This document shows, piece after piece, positions 33,828-42,127 of a stretch of 42,127 nucleotides of DNA. The notes below the pieces were generated by a model. It made no database searches, had not been told where the DNA came from, and was given only the letters and a program-made list of their open reading frames with translations. The DNA comes from Oscillatoriales cyanobacterium (lineage in GTDB: Bacteria; Cyanobacteriota; Cyanobacteriia; CACIAM-69d): NCBI GenBank assembly GCA_004292515.1, contig RDXB01000048.1, forward strand, positions 1 to 42,127. The letters run 5' to 3'. Each line of letters starts with the position of its first letter. Position 1 is the stretch's first letter. Both the position numbers and the translations under genes were made by a program.

Positions 33828-35015
33828 CTAGCCCACGCCGACGAGGTGATGGCCGTAAGCCGCACCCAAGCCCGCCGCCATTTCAGCGGGGGTGATTTTG
33901 CCATCACGGTTCACATCCAGGGCATCAAATACCGCATCGCTGCCGGCCCATTCTTCCCGGGTGATGAACCCATCGCCGTCGAGATCGTAGACGTGAAAGA
34001 TATCGTCGGCCGCGTGGGTGAGGGTTTCGCTGCCTTCGAGGGTGGCGAGCCGATTTTTCAGCAGCAATTCGAGGGATTCTAGGGCTTTGGAGAAGCCTTC
34101 AATTCCTTCTTTGAGCTTCTCATTGGCCATGGCATCTTCGATATGCATCTGATCGAAACATTCGCGGGTCATTTCGATTTTTTCGATCGCCTCGTCCCCG
34201 ATCGCCTCGGGACTGAGTTTGCGCACCAGCTCGCCTGTGGTGCTTTCCAGTTCATCGAGCAGGGCCGGCGAAATGGTCAGCAAATCGCAGCCGGCCAGCT
34301 CCACAATTTCACCCATGTTGCGGAAGCTGGCCCCCATCACCTCGGTCTTGTGGCCAAAGGTTTTGTAGTAGTTGTAAATCCGCGTTACGGACAACACGCC
34401 GGGATCTTCCGGGGCGGGAATCGAGTCGCGACCGAGTTTTTTCTTGTACCAATCCAAGATGCGACCGACGAAGGGCGAAATCAGCGTTACGCCAGCTTCG
34501 GCACAGGCGATCGCCTGGTGCAGACCAAACAGCAGGGTGAGGTTGCAGTGAATGCCTTCTTTTTCGAGGACTTCGGCAGCGCGGATGCCTTCCCAGGTTG
34601 AGGCAATTTTGATCAAGATGCGATCGCGTGGCACGCCTGCATTTTCGTATTCCGAAATCAGGTAGCGACCTTTGGCGATCGTGGCTTCTGTGTCGTAGGA
34701 CAGGCGGGCATCCACCTCCGTAGACACGCGCCCCGGAATCAGTTCCAGAATTTTTTTACCAAAGGCCACTGCCAACCGTTCAAAGGCCAGGGAAGCAACC
34801 TCGGAGGCCGTTGCTTGCTTACCTTTTTCGGCCCGTGCTTCCAACAGGGTCTGATCCACAATGTCTTGGTATTGCGGCATTTGGGCCGCAGCGGTAATCA
34901 GCGATGGGTTCGTGGTGGCATCGCGGGGTTTGAGCCGCTCGATCGCCTGGATATCGCCCGTGTCGGCAACGACGATCGTCATTTCACGGAGCTGTTCGAG
35001 CAAAGTTCGGGCCAT
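33828..35015 (-). CDS. tal: Transaldolase with C-terminal EF-hand pair
   Basis: 395 residues. The transaldolase barrel has D17, T34-T-N-P-S, the Schiff-base lysine K136 in [11 protein letters not shown] and the segment N-L-T-L-L-F. It acts in the pentose phosphate pathway, moving dihydroxyacetone units from sedoheptulose 7-phosphate. After the catalytic domain two EF-hand loops appear: D344[11 protein letters not shown] and D367[11 protein letters not shown], both with full calcium-ligand patterns. This fusion is known in cyanobacterial transaldolases. A GAGGA ribosome-binding site precedes the ATG. Confidence 0.95.
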   Translation of the reverse strand: MARTLLEQLREMTIVVADTGDIQAIERLKPRDATTNPSLITAAAQMPQYQDIVDQTLLEARAEKGKQATASEVASLAFERLAVAFGKKILELIPGRVSTEVDARLSYDTEATIAKGRYLISEYENAGVPRDRILIKIASTWEGIRAAEVLEKEGIHCNLTLLFGLHQAIACAEAGVTLISPFVGRILDWYKKKLGRDSIPAPEDPGVLSVTRIYNYYKTFGHKTEVMGASFRNMGEIVELAGCDLLTISPALLDELESTTGELVRKLSPEAIGDEAIEKIEMTRECFDQMHIEDAMANEKLKEGIEGFSKALESLELLLKNRLATLEGSETLTHAADDIFHVYDLDGDGFITREEWAGSDAVFDALDVNRDGKITPAEMAAGLGAAYGHHLVGVG

Positions 35016-35376
35016 GGATCGTTCCTCGTCGAGAGGGCTGCTGGATTCTCGTCGTGGCTAGACCTGGTGGCTAGACCTGGTGGCTAGACAATGGAATGCC
35101 GTGTAATTCATCGCAACCGATTGAAACTCAGTTGAGGCTGAATGCGTTTCCAGTGTGGCCGATCCCCTTGGGAATAGTGACGGGGTCGCTACTAACTTCA
35201 ACAATTTCACAGAAAAGTTCAAAGATTAGTGGGGATTGCGATCGGTGCTTCATGCAAAAGTCATTAAGAAACAGTCGCCCAACTTGCGATCGCGTAATCG
35301 ACCGGTGAGAGATCCCTACAGTAATAAGTGGGGCTAGGGTTTTCTTCTCAAGCCAGCCCGAGGTAGGTCGATTGCG
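35016..35376. other. 361-bp spacer between divergent genes, with 13-bp repeat
   Basis: GGCTAGACCTGGT is repeated 2.7 times at 35056-35090. The rest should carry promoters for both tal and the glutaminase-like gene. I cannot assign -35/-10 boxes with confidence. Confidence 0.6.
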
Positions 35377-36294
35377 ATGACTGGACTCCTGACCATGCCG
35401 CACCTAAACCAAGCCGATCGCCTGGTCGATCGTTTGGATGAACTCGTGCAACAACTGGCAAAAAACATCCCGTCAGGCTATTTGCCGGACTACGTGCCCG
35501 CCCTCGCCCAGGCAAATTCCCAGGCGTTTGGGGCTGCGTTGCGGGCGATCGATGGCCGCACTTGGTCGCGATCGCGCCCTCGCCAACCCCTGGTGCTGAT
35601 GAGTGTGGTCAAGCCCTTGCTGTTGCTCTATGCCTTACGGATATTGGGGATAGACCCGGTGCGATCGCTGCTGGACTGCCAACCATCAGCCTTGCCCTAC
35701 AACGATTTGAGTCAACTGCTCGAAGATGGGGGCCGCCCGCGCAACGCCATGCTCAACAGTGGGGCGATCGCCTTGGCGGGTCTGATTCCGGGCCGCAACG
35801 CGCGCGATCGGGTACGACTGTTCCAACGGTGGTGTTACGAAACTTGGGGCCTGTTGCTGCCGGTGAATGAAACCCTCTGTGCGTCGGTGCAATCGCTGCC
35901 GAACCAGCACAACCAGGCGATCGCTCAAACCCTCGTGCAATTCGGCACTCTGGAGGACGCGACCTTGGCCCTCGACACCTATAACCGGATCTGTTGCACA
36001 ACCCTGACCTTGCCGGACTTGGCGAGCTTGGGTTGTTGGTTGGCAGAACCTCTCGATGACTGGGCCGAGGCGATCGCCGAAGTCTTAGACATGATGGCCG
36101 TTGGGGGACTTTACCAACAGTCGCCCGATTGGATGGAACGGGTGGGCTGGCCCGCCAAGTCCAGCGTGAGTGGTTTGGTCTGGGCGGTGCAGCCCGGTGT
36201 CGGGGCGATCGCCTGCTATAGCCCCCCGCTGGATGATCAGGGTAATTCCTTGCTGGGTCTGGCCTTTGTGCGGCGGGCAATCGACTGGTTCTAG
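35377..36294 (+). CDS. Glutaminase A family protein, divergent
   Basis: 305 residues. The beta-lactamase-like glutaminase fold is indicated by the S76-V-V-K79 (SxxK) dyad, G-Y-L-P-D-Y-V-P-A-L near the N-terminus, R-N-A-M-L-N-S-G-A-I at about 121-130 and G-G-L-Y-Q-Q-S-P-D-W with P-A-K-S-S-V-S-G near the end. Typical GlsA enzymes have N-P-x-x-N-A-G-A and A-K-S-G-V-G-G; these are partly changed here (N to R-N-A context, G to S), so glutamine hydrolysis is likely but not certain. The start could be the Met at residue 7. Confidence 0.8.
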   Translation: MTGLLTMPHLNQADRLVDRLDELVQQLAKNIPSGYLPDYVPALAQANSQAFGAALRAIDGRTWSRSRPRQPLVLMSVVKPLLLLYALRILGIDPVRSLLDCQPSALPYNDLSQLLEDGGRPRNAMLNSGAIALAGLIPGRNARDRVRLFQRWCYETWGLLLPVNETLCASVQSLPNQHNQAIAQTLVQFGTLEDATLALDTYNRICCTTLTLPDLASLGCWLAEPLDDWAEAIAEVLDMMAVGGLYQQSPDWMERVGWPAKSSVSGLVWAVQPGVGAIACYSPPLDDQGNSLLGLAFVRRAIDWF

Positions 36295-36579
36295 GGTGAG
36301 TCGAGTCGCCCGCAGGTGGAATTCGGTCGGCAGGTCATTTTTCGAGATGGCTGCCGGCCGCTTTGCCCCATGAGTGCCAAACCATACCAACATCTACGAA
36401 GAATCATCAGGCAGCGATCGCCCCTCGCCAAAGGTCGTTGGCTGGGGATGGGTGGTTTAAACTGAAAACGAGCGCCTTGCCATCGCCGGCCCCGCCCTAG
36501 GCAAAAACCGCCCGCTCGCCCGCTCGCCACCCTCAGCCCACTGGTTTCAAAACCAACCCAGTAATCGCAGCCCGGCCTT

Positions 36580-38619
36580 ATGGTGACGCTCTCAGTCGGT
36601 CAACTGCTCGACCGGCGCTATCGGATCGTAGAAATCCTGTCGTCCGGAGCGTTCGGGCAAATCTATTTGGCTGCCGATTTGCGTCGGCCGGGCTTGCCAC
36701 AATGCATTGTCCGCCAGTTTCAGTTCCCCAGCCGCAACTCAAAAGCCCTGCAAGTGGTGCAGTTGCTGTTTAAGAAAAAAGCCGAAACCCTCGAAAAGCT
36801 AGGAACCCACGATCGGATTCCGCAGCTCTTGGCTTGTTTTGAGCAAGAGGGGCAACTGTTTTTTATTGAAGAGTTGATCCAAGGCGTGCCGATCGCCTCG
36901 GAGCTGAAAGTGGGGCAACCCCAATCGGAAGACTACGTGGTTCGCCTGCTGCAAGACACCTTGGAGGTGTTGGATTTTGTCCACAAAAATGGCGTGATTC
37001 ACCGCAACTTGCGGCCCCAAACCCTGATTCGGCGATCGGTCGATGGGCATGTTGTGCCGATCGAGTTTGGATTGATTCAGGAAATTGCCAACCCCTCAGC
37101 TCGGGCCGATGCGATCGTCCCGCCCCCGTCGCCGGAAGCAGCAATCTATATGCCACCGGAGCAATTGCAGGGCAACCCGCTCTACAACAGCGACTTGTAT
37201 GCGATCGGCACAATTTGCATTCAGGCCCTGACGGGGTTGCCAGTTGACCAATTACCCAAGGCCAAGGACAACAATGGCGATCGCCCCAGTCACCTCGATT
37301 GGCCCAACCACGAACACCTGCATCCCGGTTTGGTGGCGCTGATTGAGCGGTTGGTGTTGCCCTATTTCGATCGCCGCTACCAGTCCGCTGCCGAGGCCCT
37401 GCACGATCTGCAAGAAATTTATGGCCTGTCGAATAGCACCAGTGGGAGTGCTAGCGGCGCGGGCATTAGTGGCTTGCGCAATCGCCTGAGTGCATCTAAT
37501 GCGGGCACATCGGCGGCCCAAACCGCAGCCAAAGAGCCGTTGGTCAATCGCTGGCATGATCGCCGCCTGTGGTTGGGGGTGGGAGTGCTGGTGGCGGCCT
37601 TGGGCATTGGTGCATTGCTGTTGGTGGATCCGCTGCGATCGCGCTATTGGATCGATCGCGGCAGTGAACAGCTCAAGTCCGAGAACCTGCAAGCGGCGAT
37701 CGCCAACTACAGCCAAGCCCTCCAGGCCGATCCCAACAATGCCGAGGCCCTGTTCCAACGGGGGGCGGCCTATGGGGAAGCGGGTGACTATCAAAAAGCG
37801 ATCGCCGATCTCGATCGGGCAATTCGGCTGCGGCCGCGCCATGCACCCAGCTATTTTCAACGGGGCAATGCCCGCTATCGGCTCAGTGATGCTCGGGGGG
37901 CGATCGAAGACTACGATCGGGCCTTGACCTATGACGGCAACCTGGTGCAAGCCTACCTGAACCGAGGCAATGTGCGGGGGGACATTGGGGATGATCGTGG
38001 AGCCATCGAAGACTACAACCGGGTGATTGCCCACAAGGGAACTCCCGCCCGCCTATTGGCCCCGGCTTACCTAAATCGGGGTTTGTCGCGATCAAATCTG
38101 GATGACCAACAGGGAGCGATCGACGATGCCACCAAAGCGATCCAGCTCAACCCCAACTACGCCCTCGCCTACCAAAACCGAGGTTTGGCCAATCGTCGGG
38201 CCGGGAATTTGCAAGCGGCCCTCAAGGATTTCAACCTTGCGATTCAACTGGAACCCGATGATCCCGATCCGTTCTATAACCGGGGCCTCACCCGCTGGGA
38301 CTTGGGCGAAGTGGAAGGTACGATCGAAGACCTAGACAAAGCGATCGCCCTCGAACCCAACCATGCTCTGGCCTATTACGATCGGGGGATCGCCCGTCTC
38401 AAGCAAGGGGATCAAACCGGCGCACTCACGGATCTACAACAATCCGCCAAACTCTGCATCGATGAAGGCCGCCTCGGTTGCTATCGCGATGCCCAGTATC
38501 AAATTCAACTGATCCAAGCAGGTAAAGTGCCGCCAGAGCTTAAACTCTCATCAGACGAAGACCCGGCCGAGCCATCGCCCGCCAGCCCCGCCCCGGTCAG
38601 CCCGCCACCCCAGCCCTAG
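36580..38619 (+). CDS. TPR pseudokinase (Ser/Thr kinase fold, catalytic residues lost)
   Basis: 679 residues: kinase fold (about 14-280), Ser/Gly linker, TM (about 330-349), about eight TPRs (355-640) and a Pro-rich tail. Catalytic positions are altered throughout: the VAIK lysine is R45, the HRD motif is H141-R-N143, the loop Lys is R145, the loop Asn is T148 and DFG is E162-F-G. The glycine-rich loop and the M-P-P-E-Q segment (APE region) remain. Catalysis is therefore unlikely. The gene is intact and similar in layout to the neighbouring active kinase 211 bp downstream, so a scaffold or regulatory role is plausible. Confidence 0.88.
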   Translation: MVTLSVGQLLDRRYRIVEILSSGAFGQIYLAADLRRPGLPQCIVRQFQFPSRNSKALQVVQLLFKKKAETLEKLGTHDRIPQLLACFEQEGQLFFIEELIQGVPIASELKVGQPQSEDYVVRLLQDTLEVLDFVHKNGVIHRNLRPQTLIRRSVDGHVVPIEFGLIQEIANPSARADAIVPPPSPEAAIYMPPEQLQGNPLYNSDLYAIGTICIQALTGLPVDQLPKAKDNNGDRPSHLDWPNHEHLHPGLVALIERLVLPYFDRRYQSAAEALHDLQEIYGLSNSTSGSASGAGISGLRNRLSASNAGTSAAQTAAKEPLVNRWHDRRLWLGVGVLVAALGIGALLLVDPLRSRYWIDRGSEQLKSENLQAAIANYSQALQADPNNAEALFQRGAAYGEAGDYQKAIADLDRAIRLRPRHAPSYFQRGNARYRLSDARGAIEDYDRALTYDGNLVQAYLNRGNVRGDIGDDRGAIEDYNRVIAHKGTPARLLAPAYLNRGLSRSNLDDQQGAIDDATKAIQLNPNYALAYQNRGLANRRAGNLQAALKDFNLAIQLEPDDPDPFYNRGLTRWDLGEVEGTIEDLDKAIALEPNHALAYYDRGIARLKQGDQTGALTDLQQSAKLCIDEGRLGCYRDAQYQIQLIQAGKVPPELKLSSDEDPAEPSPASPAPVSPPPQP

Positions 38620-38831
38620 GCGATCGGTGGGCCAGCCCCGTTGCATGATCGAAGCCCACCCGACCCCCAGCCGATCGCCTAGGCCCCAAGGCGACTGACC
38701 CCGGTGGTGCGCACCATTCGCTCGCGCCCCTGCTATAAATTCAGAATCAGCCATCCCCACGCCTCCCTGGCTGGTCTGGCCCGCTCGATCGGGCCTGGGC
38801 TGCTGGGAGCGATCGCCCTTCTAGACCGACC

Positions 38832-40808
38832 TTGAGCAAGGAATCCATCACGATCGGCCAACTGCTCGACAAGCGCTATCGCATTTTGCAAGTGCTTGGC
38901 TCTGGAGCCTTTGGCAAAACCTACTTGGCCGCCGACCTGCGCCGGCCGGGGTATCCCCAATGCGTCGTCAAGCAACTGCGCTTGCTGCGGCCCAACCCCA
39001 CCGCCGCCAAAAATGCCCACCGCCTGTTCCAGCGGGAAGCAGAAATGCTGCAACGTTTGGGCACCCATCCGCAAATTCCTCGGCTGCTGGCGTTTTTTGA
39101 GGAAAATGAGCAGTTCTACTTGGTCAAGGAATTTGCCCCCGGCCATCCCCTCTCGCGGGAACTAGTGGCGGGTGAGCCTCTGCCCGAACAGCGGGTAATG
39201 GCGATCATGGCGGAAATTTTAGAAATTCTGTCCTTTGTTCATGGCAACCGGGTGATCCATCGGGATATCAAACCCGCCAACCTGATTCGGCGCAGTGTTG
39301 ATGGGCGGTTGGTGTTGATTGACTTTGGTTCTGTCAAGGAAATTTTGCAAACTGACGGGGAATCGGCGGCGGCCCGGACGATCGCAGCGGGCACGCCGGC
39401 CTATATGCCGATCGAGCAGTTTTATGGCAACCCCCAGTTCAACAGCGACATCTATGCGGTCGGGGCGATCGCCGTTCAGGCCCTTGGCGGCCTGTCGTCG
39501 GAGGAACTTCAGGCCCTACGCGATTCCCAAGATCCTGTCAGCGGTCGGCTCAACTGGCGCACGAGTATCACCACCAGTCAAGGGTTTGGAGTTGTGCTCG
39601 ACAAGATGTTGCATCCCTCGTTCCAACAGCGCTATGCCACCGCTGAAGATGTGCTGGTGGACTTGTTGCCGCTGATGGGTTTGGGACCCGATGATGCGTC
39701 GTCCAATGCCGAGGCCGCGGCTTTACCCGAGGCGATCGATTGGGCCGGTCTGTGGCAGCGTTGGTGGCCCGGTGTTGCCAGCCTGGTGGGTTTGCTGGCC
39801 AGCAGCATGGTGTTGTGGCAGTTGGGCTGGCCGCAGTGGTTGATGTCTCAAGCCATTTTGTCGCGTTGGTCAGAGGTGCCCACCGACCTCACCGTGAACC
39901 GCAACACATCGGTCAATGAGCTAATCGGCATTGCTCGCATGGTGGAGGGGGATGCAGTGCCCACCGATCGCGCCTGGGACTACGGCAAGGCAATCTCCGA
40001 TGCGACCCAAGCCCTGAGTTGGCACAACAACACAAGGGCCTATTTCCTGCGTGGCGCGGCCTACTACTACAGCAGCAATTGGAATGCGGCCTTGGCGGAT
40101 TTTAACCAGGCCCTGCAACTCGAACCCGAAAACGCCACCGTGCGAGTCTATTTGGCGGCGACCCAAGACCGGCTAGGCGATTTGCAAAGTGCCCTCACCA
40201 GCTACGATCGCGCTCTCAAGGCGGCTCCTAACCTCAGTCCGGCTTATTTGGGTCGGGGGCTGGCACGGCTGGAACTGGGCGACGCGGCCGGGGCGATCGT
40301 TGACTTTGACAAGGTGCTGGGCCAACAGTCCGGTTGGGCGGCGGCCTATCGGGGGCGAGCTTTGGCCAAAATTCTCACGGGCGATCGCGATGGAGCCGTC
40401 AACGATAGTTCCCAGGCGATTCGCCTTGATCCCAACAGTGCCAGTGCTTACCAAGTGCGCGGCCGGGCTTACTTTGCCGCCAATAATTTGTCCTCGGCCC
40501 TGGCGGATTTGACCGTGGCGATTCGCCTCGATAGCAAAGATGCCGAGAGTTACTATTACCGTGCCCTGACTCGCCAAGCCCTGGGTGAACCCCAAGGCAC
40601 CCTGAGCGATTTGAACCAGGCGATCGCCCTGAATGAACGCTATGCCATGGCCTACCAGCAGCGGGGCTTGGCCCAGGTGAATTTGGGTAATCGGGCCCCG
40701 GCGGCGGCGGATTTTCGGCAGGCGGCGAAGTTGTGTCTCGATCGCGGTCAGCTCGATTGCTACGAAGCCGCGCGCAACGAACTGAGCAAGCTACAGGTCA
40801 CCCCCTAG
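38832..40808 (+). CDS. TPR Ser/Thr protein kinase, membrane-anchored
   Basis: 658 residues from a TTG at 38832, the only start that keeps the whole kinase domain (MSKESITIGQLLDKRYRI). All catalytic residues are present: G-S-G-A-F-G loop, K47, E69, H143-R-D145, K147, N150, D164-F-G, and A-Y-M-P-I-E-Q. A TM segment (about 313-332) divides the kinase from about seven TPRs (390-650), so kinase and TPRs lie on opposite sides of the membrane. The C-terminal segment (C-L-D-R-G-Q-L-D-C-Y) is shared with the upstream pseudokinase, showing duplication. Confidence 0.9.
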   Translation: MSKESITIGQLLDKRYRILQVLGSGAFGKTYLAADLRRPGYPQCVVKQLRLLRPNPTAAKNAHRLFQREAEMLQRLGTHPQIPRLLAFFEENEQFYLVKEFAPGHPLSRELVAGEPLPEQRVMAIMAEILEILSFVHGNRVIHRDIKPANLIRRSVDGRLVLIDFGSVKEILQTDGESAAARTIAAGTPAYMPIEQFYGNPQFNSDIYAVGAIAVQALGGLSSEELQALRDSQDPVSGRLNWRTSITTSQGFGVVLDKMLHPSFQQRYATAEDVLVDLLPLMGLGPDDASSNAEAAALPEAIDWAGLWQRWWPGVASLVGLLASSMVLWQLGWPQWLMSQAILSRWSEVPTDLTVNRNTSVNELIGIARMVEGDAVPTDRAWDYGKAISDATQALSWHNNTRAYFLRGAAYYYSSNWNAALADFNQALQLEPENATVRVYLAATQDRLGDLQSALTSYDRALKAAPNLSPAYLGRGLARLELGDAAGAIVDFDKVLGQQSGWAAAYRGRALAKILTGDRDGAVNDSSQAIRLDPNSASAYQVRGRAYFAANNLSSALADLTVAIRLDSKDAESYYYRALTRQALGEPQGTLSDLNQAIALNERYAMAYQQRGLAQVNLGNRAPAAADFRQAAKLCLDRGQLDCYEAARNELSKLQVTP

Positions 40809-40926
40809 TAGCGTGGCAAGCTGATTTGGATAGGTCAATACAAATGGCTGATACCGTTGCCCAATCGTTAGGCAGCAAGGGGCTTAAGCCCCTTGTTACG
40901 ACGACTGACTCGCAACGTTGACCCAG
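40805..40926. mobile_element. Family C palindrome-bearing repeat, copy 2
   Basis: 122 bp, inverted relative to the copy at 10387-10508 and equal in length. The palindrome CAAGGGGCTTAAGCCCCTTG is at 40876-40895. The left end overlaps the stop of the kinase gene. The remaining spacer to 41151 shows no gene. Confidence 0.7.
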
Positions 40927-41151
40927 CGAATTAAGGCAGCCGCACTACTGGGGCTGATTGTTCGATCGATCCTCAATTTCACGGCTGACCAACGAAAACC
41001 CATTCCAATTGGTTGCATCAGTTGATGGGATTGCGGAGGGCTGATCGCAGTCGCACAATCTCGATCCCAAATTCCGTTACCGGAGAACCTGCACGATTCA
41101 GAAATCCTCGTTTACCATCAACTGCAATTGACTGATTTGCTTGCCCCTGCC

Positions 41152-41655
41152 ATGACCCTCGATTGCAGCCACATTCAGTTTCGCGATCGTGCTGAAGATA
41201 TTGACTTCGACCAGCTTCAGCAGTTGTTTCATGACACCGCATTTTGGGCGCGCGATCGACAACGCGAGGACTGGAGCGTGGCCGTGACCAACAGCCACCC
41301 CACGATCACGGCTTGGGATGGCGATCGACTGATTGGGTTTGCGCGGGCCACTTCCGATGGGGTTTTTCGGGCCACGATTTGGGATGTGGTGGTGCATCCC
41401 ACCTACCAAGGCGCAGGCATCGGGCGCAAGCTGGTGCAAACGGTGCTGGCCCATCCTCACCTTTGCCGGGTGGAGCGCGTCTATTTGATGACCACCAATC
41501 AGCAGGCCTTTTACGAACGGATTGGCTTCCAAGAAAACCACACCACCACGATGGTGCTGTTTAACGAGCCACTGATGGAACCACTACCCCAACCGATCGC
41601 GGCTTCGACCGATCGCGAACGACTAGAGGCGATCGCCTACCCCACATCCGGCTAA
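41152..41655 (+). CDS. GNAT family N-acetyltransferase (Ycf52/NSI-like)
   Basis: 167 residues from the ATG at 41152; a TTG eight codons upstream is less likely. The acetyl-CoA-binding motif A is V-V-V-H-P-T-Y-Q-G-A-G-I-G-R-K-L-V, preceded by R-A-T-I-W-D and followed by M-T-T-N-Q-Q-A-F-Y-E-R-I-G-F. The layout resembles plastid Ycf52/NSI-type acetyltransferases, which act on protein amino groups or small amines. The substrate is unknown. There is no operon partner. Confidence 0.82.
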   Translation: MTLDCSHIQFRDRAEDIDFDQLQQLFHDTAFWARDRQREDWSVAVTNSHPTITAWDGDRLIGFARATSDGVFRATIWDVVVHPTYQGAGIGRKLVQTVLAHPHLCRVERVYLMTTNQQAFYERIGFQENHTTTMVLFNEPLMEPLPQPIAASTDRERLEAIAYPTSG

Positions 41656-41752
41656 AGCTTGCGGCACAATGGCAACGGCGGAATTCGCTCAGGATTGATG
41701 CCCTGCAAATGGGATGCGTTGGCAATTGACAAGGGGATGCATCGATGATCAA

Positions 41753-41772
41753 CAAGGGGTTTAAACCCCTTG
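41753..41772. repeat. Variant palindrome CAAGGGGTTTAAACCCCTTG
   Basis: A perfect 20-bp palindrome with compensatory changes on both arms (C to T, G to A) compared with the common form, so base-pairing is kept. It is flanked by ATGATCAA and CCCCCTAG. No family ends were recognised. Confidence 0.8.
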
Positions 41773-41858
41773 CCCCCTAGATCTCGCCAGTCTCTCGCTC
41801 TGTTTGCGGCCGCCGCCTGTGTGTCCGTTGCCATTGATGTCGATCGCCGAGGCCAATC

Positions 41859-42127
41859 GTGAAGTTTGCAGGACAGTGGGGAAGCGGATTGCAAAAGTTG
41901 CAACGGCTGGGGCGCGATCGCCCTTGGTTGGTCGGCTTGGGTGTGGCCGGTGCGATCGCCCTGGGGACGGGTGCGGCCCTGCTGCCCTGGGGAGATTGGC
42001 TGACCGGCCGGCTGGATCAATCGACTAGCTCGCCCACGGCCGAGCTTGATCGCGTGGCCACCCTGGTGAGTGAGCCACAACAGATCTCAACCCAAAAGCT
42101 GCAAGAGCTGGCCCGATCGCCCTCGTC
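41859..42127 (+). CDS. Membrane-anchored hypothetical protein, partial at right edge
   Basis: 89 codons are open to the window end from a GTG at 41859, which is preceded by GAGG about 8 bp upstream. An in-frame TGA 24 bp before the GTG limits the start. The product has a basic N-terminus, one hydrophobic segment (about 24-44) and then a polar helical region with L-D-R-V-A-T-L-V and Q-K-L-Q-E-L-A. HIP1 sites and codon use match its neighbours. I do not recognise the family from this portion. Confidence 0.65.
   Translation, partial: MKFAGQWGSGLQKLQRLGRDRPWLVGLGVAGAIALGTGAALLPWGDWLTGRLDQSTSSPTAELDRVATLVSEPQQISTQKLQELARSPS

Noticed and set aside
33828-35015. Transaldolase EF-hand fusion as novel
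   Set aside because: This domain combination is already known in cyanobacterial transaldolases.
37252-38034. 260-codon open frame on the reverse strand
   Set aside because: It is a shadow of the TPR repeats of the pseudokinase gene; codon pattern supports the forward gene.

Overview
The window reads as chromosomal DNA of a cyanobacterium. HIP1-type octamers (GCGATCGC and near variants) occur throughout. Many genes belong to typically cyanobacterial families: a PatD-like protein, solanesyl diphosphate synthase, a C-terminal processing protease, EF-hand transaldolase, DUF2752, an ArsA-like ATPase with an HSP20-like tail, and TPR Ser/Thr kinases. The genus cannot be fixed from the sequence alone.

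Left part (1-10.9 kb). The left edge is AT-rich and holds an MNT-type nucleotidyltransferase with a changed catalytic Asp, transcribed away from a SLATT-like two-TM protein. Next come purQ (unusually short) with a DUF192 lipoprotein gene, a TM0106-type nuclease, and a 3.4-kb single-chain restriction-modification enzyme in AT-rich sequence. They are followed by patD-like, lnt, a PP2C phosphatase gene and a frameshifted histidine-kinase remnant.

Middle (11-25 kb). This part carries a membrane-bound spermidine-synthase-like protein, an ArsA/Get3 ATPase, DUF2752, rpsU (59 codons) with a terminator, a Ctp protease, a cyanobacterial hypothetical, a radical SAM protein, sds, a small membrane protein and an ABC transporter ATPase/permease pair with no binding protein.

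Right part (25-42 kb). A tRNA with anticodon CAT precedes a 5-formyltetrahydrofolate cyclo-ligase fused to a MoaD-like domain. Then come a chemosensory cluster (MCP, CheW with Cys-rich N-terminus, CheA-CheW-REC hybrid kinase), transaldolase, a glutaminase-like protein, a tandem pair of TPR kinases (the first a pseudokinase, the second intact), a GNAT acetyltransferase and a truncated membrane protein gene.

The most unusual layer is between the genes. At least nine intergenic sites carry the palindrome AAGGGGCTTAAGCCCCTT or a close variant, embedded in non-autonomous mobile-element-like repeats of about 120-145 bp. One family has terminal inverted repeats and a TA duplication. One copy sits exactly between two convergent stop codons, one lies flush between the stop and start codons of neighbouring genes, and one is nested in the centre of another element's palindrome. 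Short tandem repeats with periods of 7, 8, 13, 14, 16 and 23 bp also fill many gaps, and a 14-bp duplication accounts for the frameshift in the kinase remnant.
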